Made by a program: the position numbers and the translations under genes. A DNA stretch of 64,000 nucleotides from positions 1-64,000 of the forward strand of contig NZ_JAATVV010000017.1 of NCBI RefSeq assembly GCF_013184775.1. The letters are read 5' to 3'. The number at the start of each line of letters is the position of its first letter. Position 1 is the stretch's first letter. Under the pieces are notes generated by a model. It did no database searches. It worked only from the letters and a program-made list of their open reading frames with translations, and was not told where the DNA came from. Below are positions 44,630-53,911 of the stretch, in pieces. Origin of the DNA: Martelella sp. HB161492. Its GTDB lineage: Bacteria; Pseudomonadota; Alphaproteobacteria; Rhizobiales; Rhizobiaceae.

Positions 44630-45868
44630 CTACCGCGGCGAACCGTCGCTTTCGGCGCTGGCACGCTCCGGCGGATTTCCGGCCGTATCCTTGATCACAA
44701 GGTTCGTCTCCGGCGGCGATGAAGGTCTCGCCGCCTCGACAGGCTCGGCCTCATGGCGCAGCGCGGCCGCACGACGCCGAACGGGCGCGCGCCGCCTCAG
44801 GATGCGTACCCGGCGGATGCGCCGCGGATCGGCATCGAGAATATGCACCTCGAAACCCGGAAGCGACTGGATCACCTCGCCGCGGGCCGGAATGCGGCCG
44901 ATGGCGGAGAAGATCAGCCCGCCCAGCGTGTCCACATCCTCGGCATGATCGGAAATGTCGAAATCCGGACCAATCGCCTCGGCGATATCCTCAAGCTCGA
45001 CGCGGGCATCGGCAACGAAGACATCATCGGACACGCGTGTGAACATCGCCTCTTCGGAATCATGCTCGTCATCGATATCGCCGATAACCATCTCGACGAT
45101 ATCCTCATGTGAGACGAGCCCGTCCGTCCCGCCATATTCGTCAATCACCAGCGCCATCTGCGTCCGGCTCGCCTGCATGCGCTGCAGAAGATCGGACGCC
45201 AGCATGGACGGGGGAACGAACAGAACCGGGCGAATGATGCCGGCGTCGGCAACGCTCTTGTCGAGATTGACACGCCCGAGGTCGAGCCCGCTGCGATGGG
45301 CGCGGCTGGTCTTTTCCGCCGCCGGCGCCTTTGCCGTGGTTTCAGCCCGGCCACCAGCCTGTGCGGCGGTGCGTGTCAGATTACGGCGGCGACCGCGCGC
45401 CTGTTTGGACAGGTAGGCAAGAAGGTCGCGAATATGCACCATGCCGCGCGGATCATCCAGCGTCTCGGAGAAGACCGGCATACGCGAATGACCGCAATTC
45501 TCGAAGATCAGCAAGAGTTCGCCGAGCGAAATGCTCTGGTCCACGGCGTCGATATCGGCGCGCGGCACCATGACGTCCTCAACACGAACTTCGCGGAAGC
45601 GTAAAATGTTATTGAGCATCGCCCGTTCTTCGGGCGAAAAATCACTGTCCCCTGCACCGTCTGCCGACAATGCATCTTCGAGGTCCTCACGCAGCCTTGA
45701 GGCCGTGTGCCCATTGCGCTTCAAGCGCATGAAAAAACCCCTGATGGGAGAACCGTTCTTTTCAGTGTGGCCGTTTTGCGGCCCCGTACTGTTGGGTTCG
45801 TCGAGTGCAGAGCCGTCTTCGGCGTCCTGCCCGCTTTCTCGCAGCGGTACGATCTGTTGCTGGTTCAT
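44630..45868 (-). CDS. CorC/HlyC-family CBS-domain protein
   Basis: A 412-residue protein. After a disordered start come FREVRVEDVMVPRADIDAV and two CBS domains (about 95-270) with VIDEYGGTDGLVSHEDIVE, then a C-terminal transporter-associated domain. A low-complexity insert of about 35 residues rich in Ala, Arg and Thr separates the two CBS repeats, longer than usual. There is no membrane DUF21 domain, so it is the soluble CorC type. Often linked to ybeY and lnt and implicated in magnesium/cobalt handling. Confidence 0.9.
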   Translation of the reverse strand: MNQQQIVPLRESGQDAEDGSALDEPNSTGPQNGHTEKNGSPIRGFFMRLKRNGHTASRLREDLEDALSADGAGDSDFSPEERAMLNNILRFREVRVEDVMVPRADIDAVDQSISLGELLLIFENCGHSRMPVFSETLDDPRGMVHIRDLLAYLSKQARGRRRNLTRTAAQAGGRAETTAKAPAAEKTSRAHRSGLDLGRVNLDKSVADAGIIRPVLFVPPSMLASDLLQRMQASRTQMALVIDEYGGTDGLVSHEDIVEMVIGDIDDEHDSEEAMFTRVSDDVFVADARVELEDIAEAIGPDFDISDHAEDVDTLGGLIFSAIGRIPARGEVIQSLPGFEVHILDADPRRIRRVRILRRRAPVRRRAAALRHEAEPVEAARPSSPPETNLVIKDTAGNPPERASAESDGSPR

Positions 45869-45881
45869 CTTTCCTTAGGTG

Positions 45882-46391
45882 TCAAACCGGGTCACTACCC
45901 TGATAAGGATCAGATAGGTTAAGTGTGGCCAAAATGCGAGTCTCAAGTCCTTCCATGAGCTCCGCATCGGTGTTTTCAATGTGATCGTAGCCCAAAAGAT
46001 GCAGGAATCCATGCACCAGCAGATGCGTCAGGTGCTCCTCGAAGGGCTTGTCGAGCGCCTCCGCCTCGCGCCTGACCGTCTCATAGGCCACGACGATATC
46101 GCCGAGCATCGGCCCCGGCATGTCGCCGGGCGCGATCGGAAAGGCGGGAAAGGACAGGACATTCGTCGCCTTGTCCATATTGCGCCATTCCGCATTGATG
46201 ACCCTTATCGCCGCGTCATCGGTGAAGACCAGTGACAACTCCGCTTCCGGCTCGAAGAAGGGCTGCCCCTCCTCCTTCGCCAGATAGTCGGACGCAGCAG
46301 AAATCGCCCGATAGATGAGGGCTTCGAGGTCGGCAACAGCATCCCACGCGTCGGCCTCGACGGTGATCTGGTAGTCAAATTCTGCCATCAT
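45882..46391 (-). CDS. ybeY: Endoribonuclease YbeY (rRNA maturation)
   Basis: A 169-residue metalloprotein with the zinc motif LLVHGFLHLLGYDH (HxxxHxxxxxH). YbeY is needed for 16S rRNA 3' end maturation and ribosome quality control; in S. meliloti it also affects small-RNA regulation. The gene overlaps the phoH stop by one base and is 13 bases from corC, giving a phoH-ybeY-corC operon. Confidence 0.96.
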   Translation of the reverse strand: MMAEFDYQITVEADAWDAVADLEALIYRAISAASDYLAKEEGQPFFEPEAELSLVFTDDAAIRVINAEWRNMDKATNVLSFPAFPIAPGDMPGPMLGDIVVAYETVRREAEALDKPFEEHLTHLLVHGFLHLLGYDHIENTDAELMEGLETRILATLNLSDPYQGSDPV

Positions 46392-47452
46392 CAGGCGTCA
46401 CTGGCCTCGCTGGCTTCACCGGCGCTGCGGCTCTCGCCATCATAGGCGGCGACGATACGCGCCACCAGCGGATGACGCACCACATCCGTATCGGTAAAGC
46501 GGATGATTGAAATGCTTTCCACGCCCTTGAGGATGCCGAGCGCCTCGACCAGACCGGACTTCACGCCGCGCGGCAGGTCGATCTGGCTCGGATCGCCGGT
46601 AATGATCATCCGCGAATTCTCGCCGAGACGGGTCAGGAACATCTTCATCTGCATCGATGTCGTGTTCTGCGCCTCATCCAGAATAACGGCGGCATTGGCA
46701 AGCGTGCGCCCGCGCATGAAGGCGAGAGGCGCAATCTCGATCACACCGGCGGTTATCGCCCGTTCGACCTTGTCGCCCGGCATCATGTCGTAAAGCGCAT
46801 CATAAAGCGGACGGAGATAGGGATCGACCTTCTCCTTCATGTCGCCGGGCAGAAAGCCGAGGCGTTCGCCCGCCTCAACGGCCGGACGCGACAGGATGAT
46901 CTTGTTGACCACACCGCGCTCCAGAAGCTGCGCTGCATAGGCAACCGCCAGATAGGTCTTGCCGGTACCGGCAGGACCGGTGCCGAAAACAAGCTCATTG
47001 CGCTCCAGTGCACGGATATAGGCGTCCTGGGCCGGCGTCCGGGCCGCGATCGACTTCTTGCGGGTCGAAATCTGCGACATGGACAGCTTAGCCTTGCGCT
47101 CCAGCGTCGGCAGGCTCAGCTGGTCGTCGGTGGCAACAGCCATCCGGATGGCACCTTCAACATCGGATTTTTCCACATGACCGCCATTCAGAAGCTGGCT
47201 GTACAGGAAATCAAGCGCCCTGCGGGCCTGATAGGTGGCCACCGTCTCGCCGCTCAGCGCAACGGAATTGCCGCGCGGCACGGCTTTGACCTTCAGCCTG
47301 TCTTCCAGCAGTTTCAGATGCTCGTCGAACTGACCGAACAACTCGCTGGCATAGCGGTTGTTCTCAAAAGTAAGGACGAAATGACTCGCCTCATCCTTGG
47401 TGTTGGGACGCGCGCCCTGCGCGGTTTCGGCAACCAGTTCTGTTACGTTCAA
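46391..47452 (-). CDS. phoH: PhoH-family ATPase
   Basis: About 353 residues from a TTG codon. AGGAG lies nine bases upstream, and the resulting start NVTELVAETAQ matches the usual length; the in-frame extension of 106 codons looks like untranslated leader. Walker A is FGTGPAGTGKTYLA and Walker B VILDEAQNT. PhoH proteins are RNA-helicase- or nuclease-like ATPases, probably working with YbeY in RNA metabolism. First gene of the phoH-ybeY-corC unit. Confidence 0.93.
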   Translation of the reverse strand: MNVTELVAETAQGARPNTKDEASHFVLTFENNRYASELFGQFDEHLKLLEDRLKVKAVPRGNSVALSGETVATYQARRALDFLYSQLLNGGHVEKSDVEGAIRMAVATDDQLSLPTLERKAKLSMSQISTRKKSIAARTPAQDAYIRALERNELVFGTGPAGTGKTYLAVAYAAQLLERGVVNKIILSRPAVEAGERLGFLPGDMKEKVDPYLRPLYDALYDMMPGDKVERAITAGVIEIAPLAFMRGRTLANAAVILDEAQNTTSMQMKMFLTRLGENSRMIITGDPSQIDLPRGVKSGLVEALGILKGVESISIIRFTDTDVVRHPLVARIVAAYDGESRSAGEASEASDA

Positions 47453-47792
47453 GCGGTCAAGCTCCTGAGAAAAAGACGACGACACCTCTGATCGGCACCG
47501 GAGTGTTGATCCGCCCTGACAAACGAGCGAACGAGCCCCGCGCTGTTGAGACGGCAAGTCCGCAGGCGGCGCGCATTGAAACGCCCGTCCGGCCGACATG
47601 CAAACCGACCCGTTGAAACAACCATATTTGCGTGAAACATACGAAGCCGGTCGGCCCTTGAACGTCTTTGCCGCTGAACTGACTGAGTCTCTTTGAGGTC
47701 GCCAAGCTTCATGAACAAAGGCTAAACGCGATCCGCCATTTTGTGAAGCGATTTGTCTTTCGCAACGCACTTTTCATCGCGGTGTCACAAAA
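47453..47792 (-). other. Leader region between miaB and phoH
   Basis: About 340 bases between the miaB stop and the phoH TTG start. Two minus-strand frames are open through it, one in frame with phoH, but neither gives a recognisable protein. It presumably carries the phoH promoter; no convincing -35/-10 pair was seen. Confidence 0.5.
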
Positions 47793-49181
47793 TCACAGCC
47801 GCTCGGCGGCAAGGCTGTTCGGGCCGGCAGCAGTGATGCGCACGCGCACCATATCGCCGATTGCGGCATCTCCGCCCAAAACCACGACGGACTGAAGCCA
47901 TGGCGAGCGGCCGATCAGCTGGCCGTCCTCGCGGCCCGGCTTCTCCAGCAGGATATCCATTTCACGGCCGACACAGGAGGCGGCAAATTCACGCTGATGG
48001 CGGGTGAGAAGCGCCTGAAGCCTTGCCAGCCGCTCGGTCTTGACGTCTTCGGGCACCTGGTCTTCCAGCTCGGCGCCCGGCGTTCCCGGCCGCGTCGAAT
48101 ATTTGAATGAGAAGGCCTGCGCGTAACGGACCTTTTCCACCAGATCGAGCGTCGCCTGGAAATCCTCTTCGGTTTCACCGGGAAAGCCGACGATGAAATC
48201 GCCGGACATGGCGATATCAGGCCGGACCGCGCGAATGCGGCCGATCAGCGCCAGATATTCTTCCGCCGTGTGCTTACGGTTCATCGCCTTCAGGATCCGG
48301 TCGGAACCGGACTGAACGGGAAGATGCAGATAGGGCATCAGCGCAGGCAGATCGCGGTGGGCCGCCATCAGCCTGTCATCCATATCGCGCGGATGGCTGG
48401 TGGTGTAGCGCAGCCTTTTGATGCCATCGATCGCAGCCAGATGGAACAGAAGGTCGCCGAGCCCCCATTCGGTGCCGTCGGGTCCGTTGCCATGCCAGGC
48501 GTTGACGTTCTGGCCCAAAAGCGTGATCTCGCTGACACCGTTCTCGACCAGCCGATGCGCCTCGTCGACAATCTGGTTCAGCGAGCGCGACACTTCCGCA
48601 CCCCGCGTATAGGGCACGACACAGAAGGTGCAGAACTTGTCGCAGCCTTCCTGCACAGTGAGAAAGGCCGAGACATTTTTCGGGCGGTTGCCGCGCTCCT
48701 TCTTCGGCAGATAGTCAAACTTGTCCTCCACCGCGTAATCCGTATCGACCACACGCTCGCCGGCCTTGGCGCGCCGCAGGGCCTCGGGAAGACGGTGATA
48801 AGTCTGCGGGCCGATCACCACACTGACATCCGGCACGCGGCGCAGGATCTCCTCGCCTTCCGCCTGGGCAACGCAGCCGGCAACGCCGATCAGCATTTCG
48901 CGGCCTTCTCTGGCACGTTCACGCTTCATGTCACGCAGACGGCCCAGAGCGGAATAGACCTTCTCGGCGGCCTTTTCGCGAATATGGCAGGTGTTGAGCA
49001 GCACCAGATCGGCATCATCCATCGTCTCGGTCGGTTGATAGCCATCGCTTGCCAGCGCCTCGCCCATCCGCTCGGAATCATAGACATTCATCTGGCAGCC
49101 ATAGGTCTTGATGAAAACCTTGCGCTGATTGCCCGTCGCCGATGCCGTCATATCTGTCGTTCCAGTGGTCTCTTGCGTCAT
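47793..49181 (-). CDS. miaB: tRNA-2-methylthio-N6-dimethylallyladenosine synthase
   Basis: A 462-residue radical SAM methylthiotransferase acting on A37 of tRNA. The N-terminal UPF0004 domain has Cys in [23 protein letters not shown] and [11 protein letters not shown] for the auxiliary cluster. The radical SAM motif is [17 protein letters not shown], and a TRAM domain ends the protein. Alternative ATG ten codons downstream. Confidence 0.97.
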   Translation of the reverse strand: MTQETTGTTDMTASATGNQRKVFIKTYGCQMNVYDSERMGEALASDGYQPTETMDDADLVLLNTCHIREKAAEKVYSALGRLRDMKRERAREGREMLIGVAGCVAQAEGEEILRRVPDVSVVIGPQTYHRLPEALRRAKAGERVVDTDYAVEDKFDYLPKKERGNRPKNVSAFLTVQEGCDKFCTFCVVPYTRGAEVSRSLNQIVDEAHRLVENGVSEITLLGQNVNAWHGNGPDGTEWGLGDLLFHLAAIDGIKRLRYTTSHPRDMDDRLMAAHRDLPALMPYLHLPVQSGSDRILKAMNRKHTAEEYLALIGRIRAVRPDIAMSGDFIVGFPGETEEDFQATLDLVEKVRYAQAFSFKYSTRPGTPGAELEDQVPEDVKTERLARLQALLTRHQREFAASCVGREMDILLEKPGREDGQLIGRSPWLQSVVVLGGDAAIGDMVRVRITAAGPNSLAAERL

Positions 49182-49265
49182 GGCGGGCCTTTTAACCTGC
49201 TTTGAAGCGCATGAAAAACGGAAAATGCACGCATTTAGGTGCTTTTGTCGGGGATCTTGTCCGTC

Positions 49266-50051
49266 TCAACGCCCGCGCAGACGCTCCGAAAGCAGATCGC
49301 GCATGCGCGCCTCGATTTCGGCGGCCGCCTGCTTTCGCTTCGTCTCAGCGGTAAATTCGACGCTTTCGCCGAAACAGACATCGATATCGAAACTGCCGGC
49401 GCGAATGACACCGGCAAGCGAGGGCAGCATCTCGACATCACCCGGCCAGGCAATCACGGGGCGAAGCGCCCTGCCCATCGGCAGACCGCCAATGCCGGTA
49501 TAGGCAACAGCCACCGGCTGAACATAGACACGGCCCGTGGGTGAGAAAGGCACCGCCGAGGAGGCTGCGCCGAACAGCGAATATTTCAGCGGCAACAGCC
49601 GGTTGCCATCCGACGTCGTTCCTTCGGGAAAGAGCACGATGATCTCTTCGCCGACAAGCCGTTCAGCAATGCTGTTGACCTGATCGCCCGTCCCGCGCCG
49701 GTCAGCCCGTTCAATGAAGACCGAATTCTGCAACCGCGCGAACAGGCCGAAGACCGGCCAGTCGCGCACTTCCGACTTGGCAATGAAGGCAAGATCGGCG
49801 ACCCGGCCCAGAACGACGATATCCAGCCAGGAGGTGTGGTTGGACGATAGCAGCAGCGGGCGGCGCTTATCCGGCGCACCATGCACATGAATGCGGATAC
49901 CAAGCACGAAACAGGCGACCATGTGCCAGTAGCGCGGCAGCTTGCGCGCCAGAGGCCAGCCACGCCAGAGACAGAGGATCTGCACGGGAGCCAAAAGGAT
50001 GGTGGCGAGAAACAGCGCAAGCGTGACATAGCTGTAACGAAGATATCTCAT
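49266..50051 (-). CDS. olsA: 1-acyl-glycerol-3-phosphate-type acyltransferase, probable OlsA
   Basis: A 261-residue PlsC-family acyltransferase with an N-terminal membrane segment, NHTSWLD (HX4D, His 72 and Asp 77) and FPEGTTSDGN near 147. In S. meliloti the gene in this position (after miaB) is, as I recall, olsA, which O-acylates lyso-ornithine lipid; general phosphatidic-acid synthesis is the alternative. The partner olsB lies about 11 kb further on. ATG 50051 replaces a 76-codon extension without family similarity. Confidence 0.8.
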   Translation of the reverse strand: MRYLRYSYVTLALFLATILLAPVQILCLWRGWPLARKLPRYWHMVACFVLGIRIHVHGAPDKRRPLLLSSNHTSWLDIVVLGRVADLAFIAKSEVRDWPVFGLFARLQNSVFIERADRRGTGDQVNSIAERLVGEEIIVLFPEGTTSDGNRLLPLKYSLFGAASSAVPFSPTGRVYVQPVAVAYTGIGGLPMGRALRPVIAWPGDVEMLPSLAGVIRAGSFDIDVCFGESVEFTAETKRKQAAAEIEARMRDLLSERLRGR

Positions 50052-50113
50052 CGGCCTTACATTTCCGAAGCCCTGCACCGGCGGTGGAACCGCCCGGCGC
50101 ATCGCGCTTTCGC

Positions 50114-50149
50114 GAAATCCGGTGTCCACGTTCTCGCCCGATGCTCTAG
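50114..50149 (-). repeat. Mosaic palindromic repeat, partial copy F
   Basis: Plus strand GAAATCCGGTGTCCACG then TTCTCGCCCGATGCTCTAG. It corresponds to the reverse complement of the left module of copy E (GCATCGGGCG, TGG, CCGG). The terminal CTAG contains the stop codon of rimI. Confidence 0.65.
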
Positions 50150-50646
50150 CCCAGTTCCCGCCGCATAACAAGCGCGCTCGACCGGCTGCCATCGGCATGT
50201 GCGTAATAGGCCTTGCGCCGCCCGACTTCGACAAAACCGAGCTTGCGGTAAAGCCCGATTGCCGGTTCGTTGATCGCATCCACTTCCAGCAGCATGAATT
50301 CGGAGCCCCTGATCCCGGCTTCCTGCAGGGCCGCCACCATCAGCCGCCAGCCAATTCCGACGCGCGAAAAGCCTTCGGCGACGCAGATTGTCAGGATTTC
50401 GGCCTCATCCGCCACGGCACGCGCCAGCACGAAGCCTGCCAGCGGCGAGCCGATCCAGGCATTGGTCTGGTGCATGACAAAGCCGAAGACGGGGCCCTGG
50501 CTCAACAGGTTATGGATCTCGTCGGCGCTCCAGGGATGGAAGAAACGGCTGTGATGCAGATCCGCAGCCGCCTCAAGTTCATCGACCGTCAGCGCCGAAA
50601 CCTCGAATTCAGGATTGCGCCTGAAGAAGCCAGCCATGCCGGTCAT
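50146..50646 (-). CDS. rimI: Ribosomal-protein-alanine N-acetyltransferase RimI
   Basis: A 166-residue GNAT acetyltransferase. The acetyl-CoA loop is ICVAEGFSRVGIGWRLM (Q/RxxGxG/A type) and the C-terminal LYRKLGFVEVGRRKAYY is typical of RimI. It acetylates the N-terminus of ribosomal protein S18. The start overlaps the tsaB stop by four bases. Its TAG stop coincides with the edge of a mosaic repeat. Confidence 0.92.
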   Translation of the reverse strand: MTGMAGFFRRNPEFEVSALTVDELEAAADLHHSRFFHPWSADEIHNLLSQGPVFGFVMHQTNAWIGSPLAGFVLARAVADEAEILTICVAEGFSRVGIGWRLMVAALQEAGIRGSEFMLLEVDAINEPAIGLYRKLGFVEVGRRKAYYAHADGSRSSALVMRRELG

Positions 50647-51296
50647 GCCCGCGCCACCTTGAAGCCACCCTGCGGCTTGGCATCAGGGCCGCGCAGATAA
50701 AGCGGCGACACCGCCTTGCCAGCAGCCATATCCGCCGCCAGCGCGGCAATGGTTTCAACCCGCACGCCGGCGAGCGGCATGCTGTCCGACAGCCCCGCAG
50801 CCGTGGCGCCGGAACCGGCAATGATGGCCTCATGCGCACCGGCAAGGCCCTCAAGCGCTTCATAGGCATAGGCGGCAGGCTCAACAAGCAGACGGCCATT
50901 GCCGTCATAGAGTGCGCAATAGGCCTCGCCGCGCCTGGCATCCATGGTGATCAGAACATTGTGGCCCGCCACCTCGCCTCTTGACTGGCGCGCCAGAACG
51001 TCAAGCGTCGTCACGCCAACGCATGCGACCCCGAGCGCCAGCGCCAGCGCCCGCGCGGTTGCCACACCGACACGAATGCCGGTAAACGAACCGGGACCGA
51101 TATCAACAGCGATCCGGTCAAGCGCAGACAAAGGCAGGCCGCTGTCGCGCACCACCTCATCGATCATCGTCATCAGCCTCTCGGCATGGCCCTTGCCGAT
51201 GGTTTCGCTCACCGCAGACAGAACGCGCCCGCCATCGCTGTCAAAAACGCAGGCTGCACAATCGGCGCCTGCCGTTTCGATTGCCAGAATGATCAT
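50643..51296 (-). CDS. tsaB: tRNA t6A biosynthesis protein TsaB
   Basis: A 217-residue ASKHA-fold protein beginning MIILAIETAGADCAACV, with IAVDIGPGSFTGIRVGVATA as the conserved core. TsaB partners TsaD and TsaE to make threonylcarbamoyladenosine at tRNA position 37. Coupled to rimI, a frequent pairing. Confidence 0.95.
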   Translation of the reverse strand: MIILAIETAGADCAACVFDSDGGRVLSAVSETIGKGHAERLMTMIDEVVRDSGLPLSALDRIAVDIGPGSFTGIRVGVATARALALALGVACVGVTTLDVLARQSRGEVAGHNVLITMDARRGEAYCALYDGNGRLLVEPAAYAYEALEGLAGAHEAIIAGSGATAAGLSDSMPLAGVRVETIAALAADMAAGKAVSPLYLRGPDAKPQGGFKVARA

Positions 51297-51317
51297 CTGC
51301 GATGCCCTGCCTTGAGG

Positions 51318-51881
51318 TCAAACGGCCTCGACATGCTCGACCTCGGGAACGAAATGGTGCAGCAGGTTCTGCACACCATGCTTCAGCGTTGCCGTGGAGG
51401 ACGGGCAGCCGGAGCATGCGCCCTTCATGTTGAGAAACACCGTGCCCTCGCGATAGCCGCGGAAGGTGATATCGCCGCCATCCTGTGCAACGGCCGGGCG
51501 GACGCGGGTCTCAAGCAATTCCTTGATGGTGGCGACAATGGTCTCATCACCGGCATCGAAAAACTCCTCGCCGGTATCGAGATCCTCATGCGAGGCTTCG
51601 CCTGCCATGGTTGGCGCACCGGACATGAAATGCTCCATGATCGCACCGAGAATGGCGGGCTTCAGATGCTGCCATTCATAATCGCCACGGGTCACGGAGA
51701 CGAAATCATAGCCGAACATCACCCCTTCGACACCGGGAACGGCAAAGAGCCGGGTCGCCAGCGGCGAGATAATCGCATCGTCTGCCGAGCGGAATTCGGC
51801 ATTGCCGCGTTCCAGCACGATCTTGCCCGGAAGAAATTTCAGGGTCGCGGGGTTGGGCGTGGTTTCGGTCTGGATGAACAT
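51318..51881 (-). CDS. Nfu-type iron-sulfur scaffold protein
   Basis: A 187-residue protein with the Nfu N-terminal domain (MFIQTETTPNPATLKFLPG onward, about 1-88) and a NifU-like C-terminal domain carrying C156-S-G-C159. It would carry and deliver Fe-S clusters to apo-enzymes. GGAGACGAAA precedes the ATG; the 22-codon extension is rejected. Located just upstream of tsaB. Confidence 0.93.
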   Translation of the reverse strand: MFIQTETTPNPATLKFLPGKIVLERGNAEFRSADDAIISPLATRLFAVPGVEGVMFGYDFVSVTRGDYEWQHLKPAILGAIMEHFMSGAPTMAGEASHEDLDTGEEFFDAGDETIVATIKELLETRVRPAVAQDGGDITFRGYREGTVFLNMKGACSGCPSSTATLKHGVQNLLHHFVPEVEHVEAV

Positions 51882-52024
51882 TTTCGTCTCCATCATCGCC
51901 CTGACCGGGCCTGAGGCCACGGGAAAAGGGCTGTTTCGCTGAGGCACGGTTCAAGGTCGTGCCGCGGTGAATCATTCTAATAGCGAGAAGCTAGGCGCCA
52001 GCGCTCTGGCTTTCAAGAGAACGC

Positions 52025-52516
52025 TTAGCAAAGCGCATCAATATCGGCTTCGCTCAACCCGTCCGGCAGCACCGTTACGGGAATGGAAAACGCCTTGCCG
52101 CGCCCGGCAAGAAGCGAAACCAGCGGCCCCGGCCCCTCCTTGGCCGAACCAGCGGCCAGAACCAGAATTGCAATATCGCGGTCATCCTCGACCACAGCAT
52201 TGATTTCTTCGGCGACACTGCCCTCGCGCACCACGATCTCGGCATCGATACCAATGCTTGCACGCACCTCTTCCGCCGCCTTGGAGACGGCAACTTCGGC
52301 CTCCTCGCGGGCCTCGGCGCGCATATATTCCTGCACACCGATCCACTGCTGCACATCATGCTGCGGGATGACGAACAGCAGAACCAGGCCGCCATTGGAA
52401 TTCTTCGCCCGCCGTGCGGCATAGCGAACGGCAAGGCTGCATTCGGGCGTGCCATCCACGATCGCAACGAATTTTCGCCGGTGACCGGCCTCGCCGGAAA
52501 GACGCTTGGAAACCAT
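52025..52516 (-). CDS. Universal stress protein (UspA family)
   Basis: About 163 residues. FVAIVDGTPECSLAVRYAARRA near the N-terminus is the usual Usp start, but the ATP-binding motif GxxGxGPLV appears only as AGSAKEGPGPLVSLLAG. Start chosen at ATG 52516 with GGAGATTTT upstream. Stress-related nucleotide-binding protein of unclear target. Confidence 0.88.
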   Translation of the reverse strand: MVSKRLSGEAGHRRKFVAIVDGTPECSLAVRYAARRAKNSNGGLVLLFVIPQHDVQQWIGVQEYMRAEAREEAEVAVSKAAEEVRASIGIDAEIVVREGSVAEEINAVVEDDRDIAILVLAAGSAKEGPGPLVSLLAGRGKAFSIPVTVLPDGLSEADIDALC

Positions 52517-52653
52517 ATCAGAAAATCTCCATCTGCCGGGAACGGAATGGACCTCGTCCGGCCAATCGCACGCAACATAGCACGGCATGGCCGGTCAGGA
52601 CCATTCTGGGCACGCAGCAATAAGGAAAGGTGGCTGACACCGCCCTTTCCGCC

Positions 52654-52755
52654 CTAGCGCATCGGCTCGAAAACCGGAATCGATTTTCGAGCCGATGCGT
52701 AGATTCAACAAGATAGAGCGCCCCGGTGCGTCCAAGAGGACGCACGGCGCTCTAG
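52654..52755 (-). repeat. Mosaic palindromic repeat, copy A (complete)
   Basis: The most complete copy: CTAG at both ends. Module 1 is a perfect 16-base inverted repeat (CGCATCGGCTCGAAAA / TTTTCGAGCCGATGCG, 52658-52673 and 52684-52699). A spacer TAGATTCAACAAGA follows, then module 2, AGAGCGCC-CCG-GTGCGTCC / GGACGCAC-GGCGCTCT (52716-52753), a hairpin with a three-base bulge. The last bases form the trpS stop codon. Confidence 0.9.
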
Positions 52756-53813
52756 AGAAGGCCGACGATCTCGTGAACGTCCTTCATGGTGCGCTCGGCA
52801 ATGGCGCGGGCACGGCCTGCACCGTCCTTCAGGACGGCGTCAATATGGGCCGGATCGTCAAGCAGACGACGCATCTCCGCATTGATCGGCGACAGAACCT
52901 CCACGGCAAGCTCTGCGAGCGCCGGTTTGAACACCGAGAACTGCTGACCGCCGAATTCCGCCAGCACATCTGCCTTGGTACGATCGCTAAGCGCGGCATA
53001 GATTCCGACGAGATTATCGGCTTCCGGACGCCCCTTAAGACCATCGGTTTCACTCGGCAGCGCGTCGGGGTCAGTCTTTGCCTTGCGGATCTTGCGGGCC
53101 ACCGTCTCGGCATCGTCGGTCAAATTGATGCGCGACAGATCCGACGGATCCGATTTCGACATTTTCTTCGAACCGTCCTTCAGGCTCATCACCCGCGGTG
53201 CCGGCCCGTCGATGATCGGCTCGACCATCGGGAAATAGGCATGGACCGGCTCGTCACCGACGGTGGTATCGATGCCCTTGCCGGCGTCACGAATCTTCTC
53301 GGCGAAGTCCATGTTGAACTTCATCGCGATATCGCGGGTCAGCTCCAGATGCTGGCGCTGGTCGTCTCCGACCGGCACATGGGTGGCGCGGTAGACGAGA
53401 ATATCGGCAGCCATCAGTGAGGGATAGGCATAGAGCCCGAGCGAAGCCGCTTCACGATCCTTGCCGGCCTTGTCCTTGAACTGGGTCATCCGGTTCATCC
53501 AGCCGATGCGCGCGACGCAGTTGAAGATCCAGGCAAGTTCGGCATGCTGAGGCACGGCCGACTGGTTGAAAACGATATGTTTCTGAGGATCGATGCCAGA
53601 GGCAAGATAGGCCGCCGTGATGGAGCGCGTCTGGGACTTCAGGTCCTTGTGAACAAGCTGCGCGGTGATCGCGTGCATATCGACGACGCAGTAGATGCAG
53701 TCCATCTGGTCCTGCAGCGCCACGAATTTACGCAATGCACCGAGATAGTTGCCAAGGTGAAGATTTCCGGTGGGCTGAACACCGGAAAAAATAAGCGGCT
53801 TGAATTCGCTCAT
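52752..53813 (-). CDS. trpS: Tryptophanyl-tRNA synthetase
   Basis: A 353-residue class I synthetase with [14 protein letters not shown] (HIGH-like) near residue 14 and [10 protein letters not shown] (KMSKS). ATG 53813 gives the family start [16 protein letters not shown]. The protein ends [10 protein letters not shown] and its TAG stop lies in the CTAG end of a mosaic repeat. Confidence 0.97.
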   Translation of the reverse strand: MSEFKPLIFSGVQPTGNLHLGNYLGALRKFVALQDQMDCIYCVVDMHAITAQLVHKDLKSQTRSITAAYLASGIDPQKHIVFNQSAVPQHAELAWIFNCVARIGWMNRMTQFKDKAGKDREAASLGLYAYPSLMAADILVYRATHVPVGDDQRQHLELTRDIAMKFNMDFAEKIRDAGKGIDTTVGDEPVHAYFPMVEPIIDGPAPRVMSLKDGSKKMSKSDPSDLSRINLTDDAETVARKIRKAKTDPDALPSETDGLKGRPEADNLVGIYAALSDRTKADVLAEFGGQQFSVFKPALAELAVEVLSPINAEMRRLLDDPAHIDAVLKDGAGRARAIAERTMKDVHEIVGLL

Positions 53814-53911
53814 GTTTTTTCTCTTTCGGACGGGTGGAAGGCCCGGCATTTACGGTTAAAACAAACGAGAGCGCTTATGCACGGAACAGGCACGCTCGTC
53901 AAACCGAACTG

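Noticed and set aside
47453-47770. N-terminal extension of phoH
   Set aside because: The extra 106 residues are unlike the family, while the TTG at 47452 has an AGGAG site and gives the usual length.
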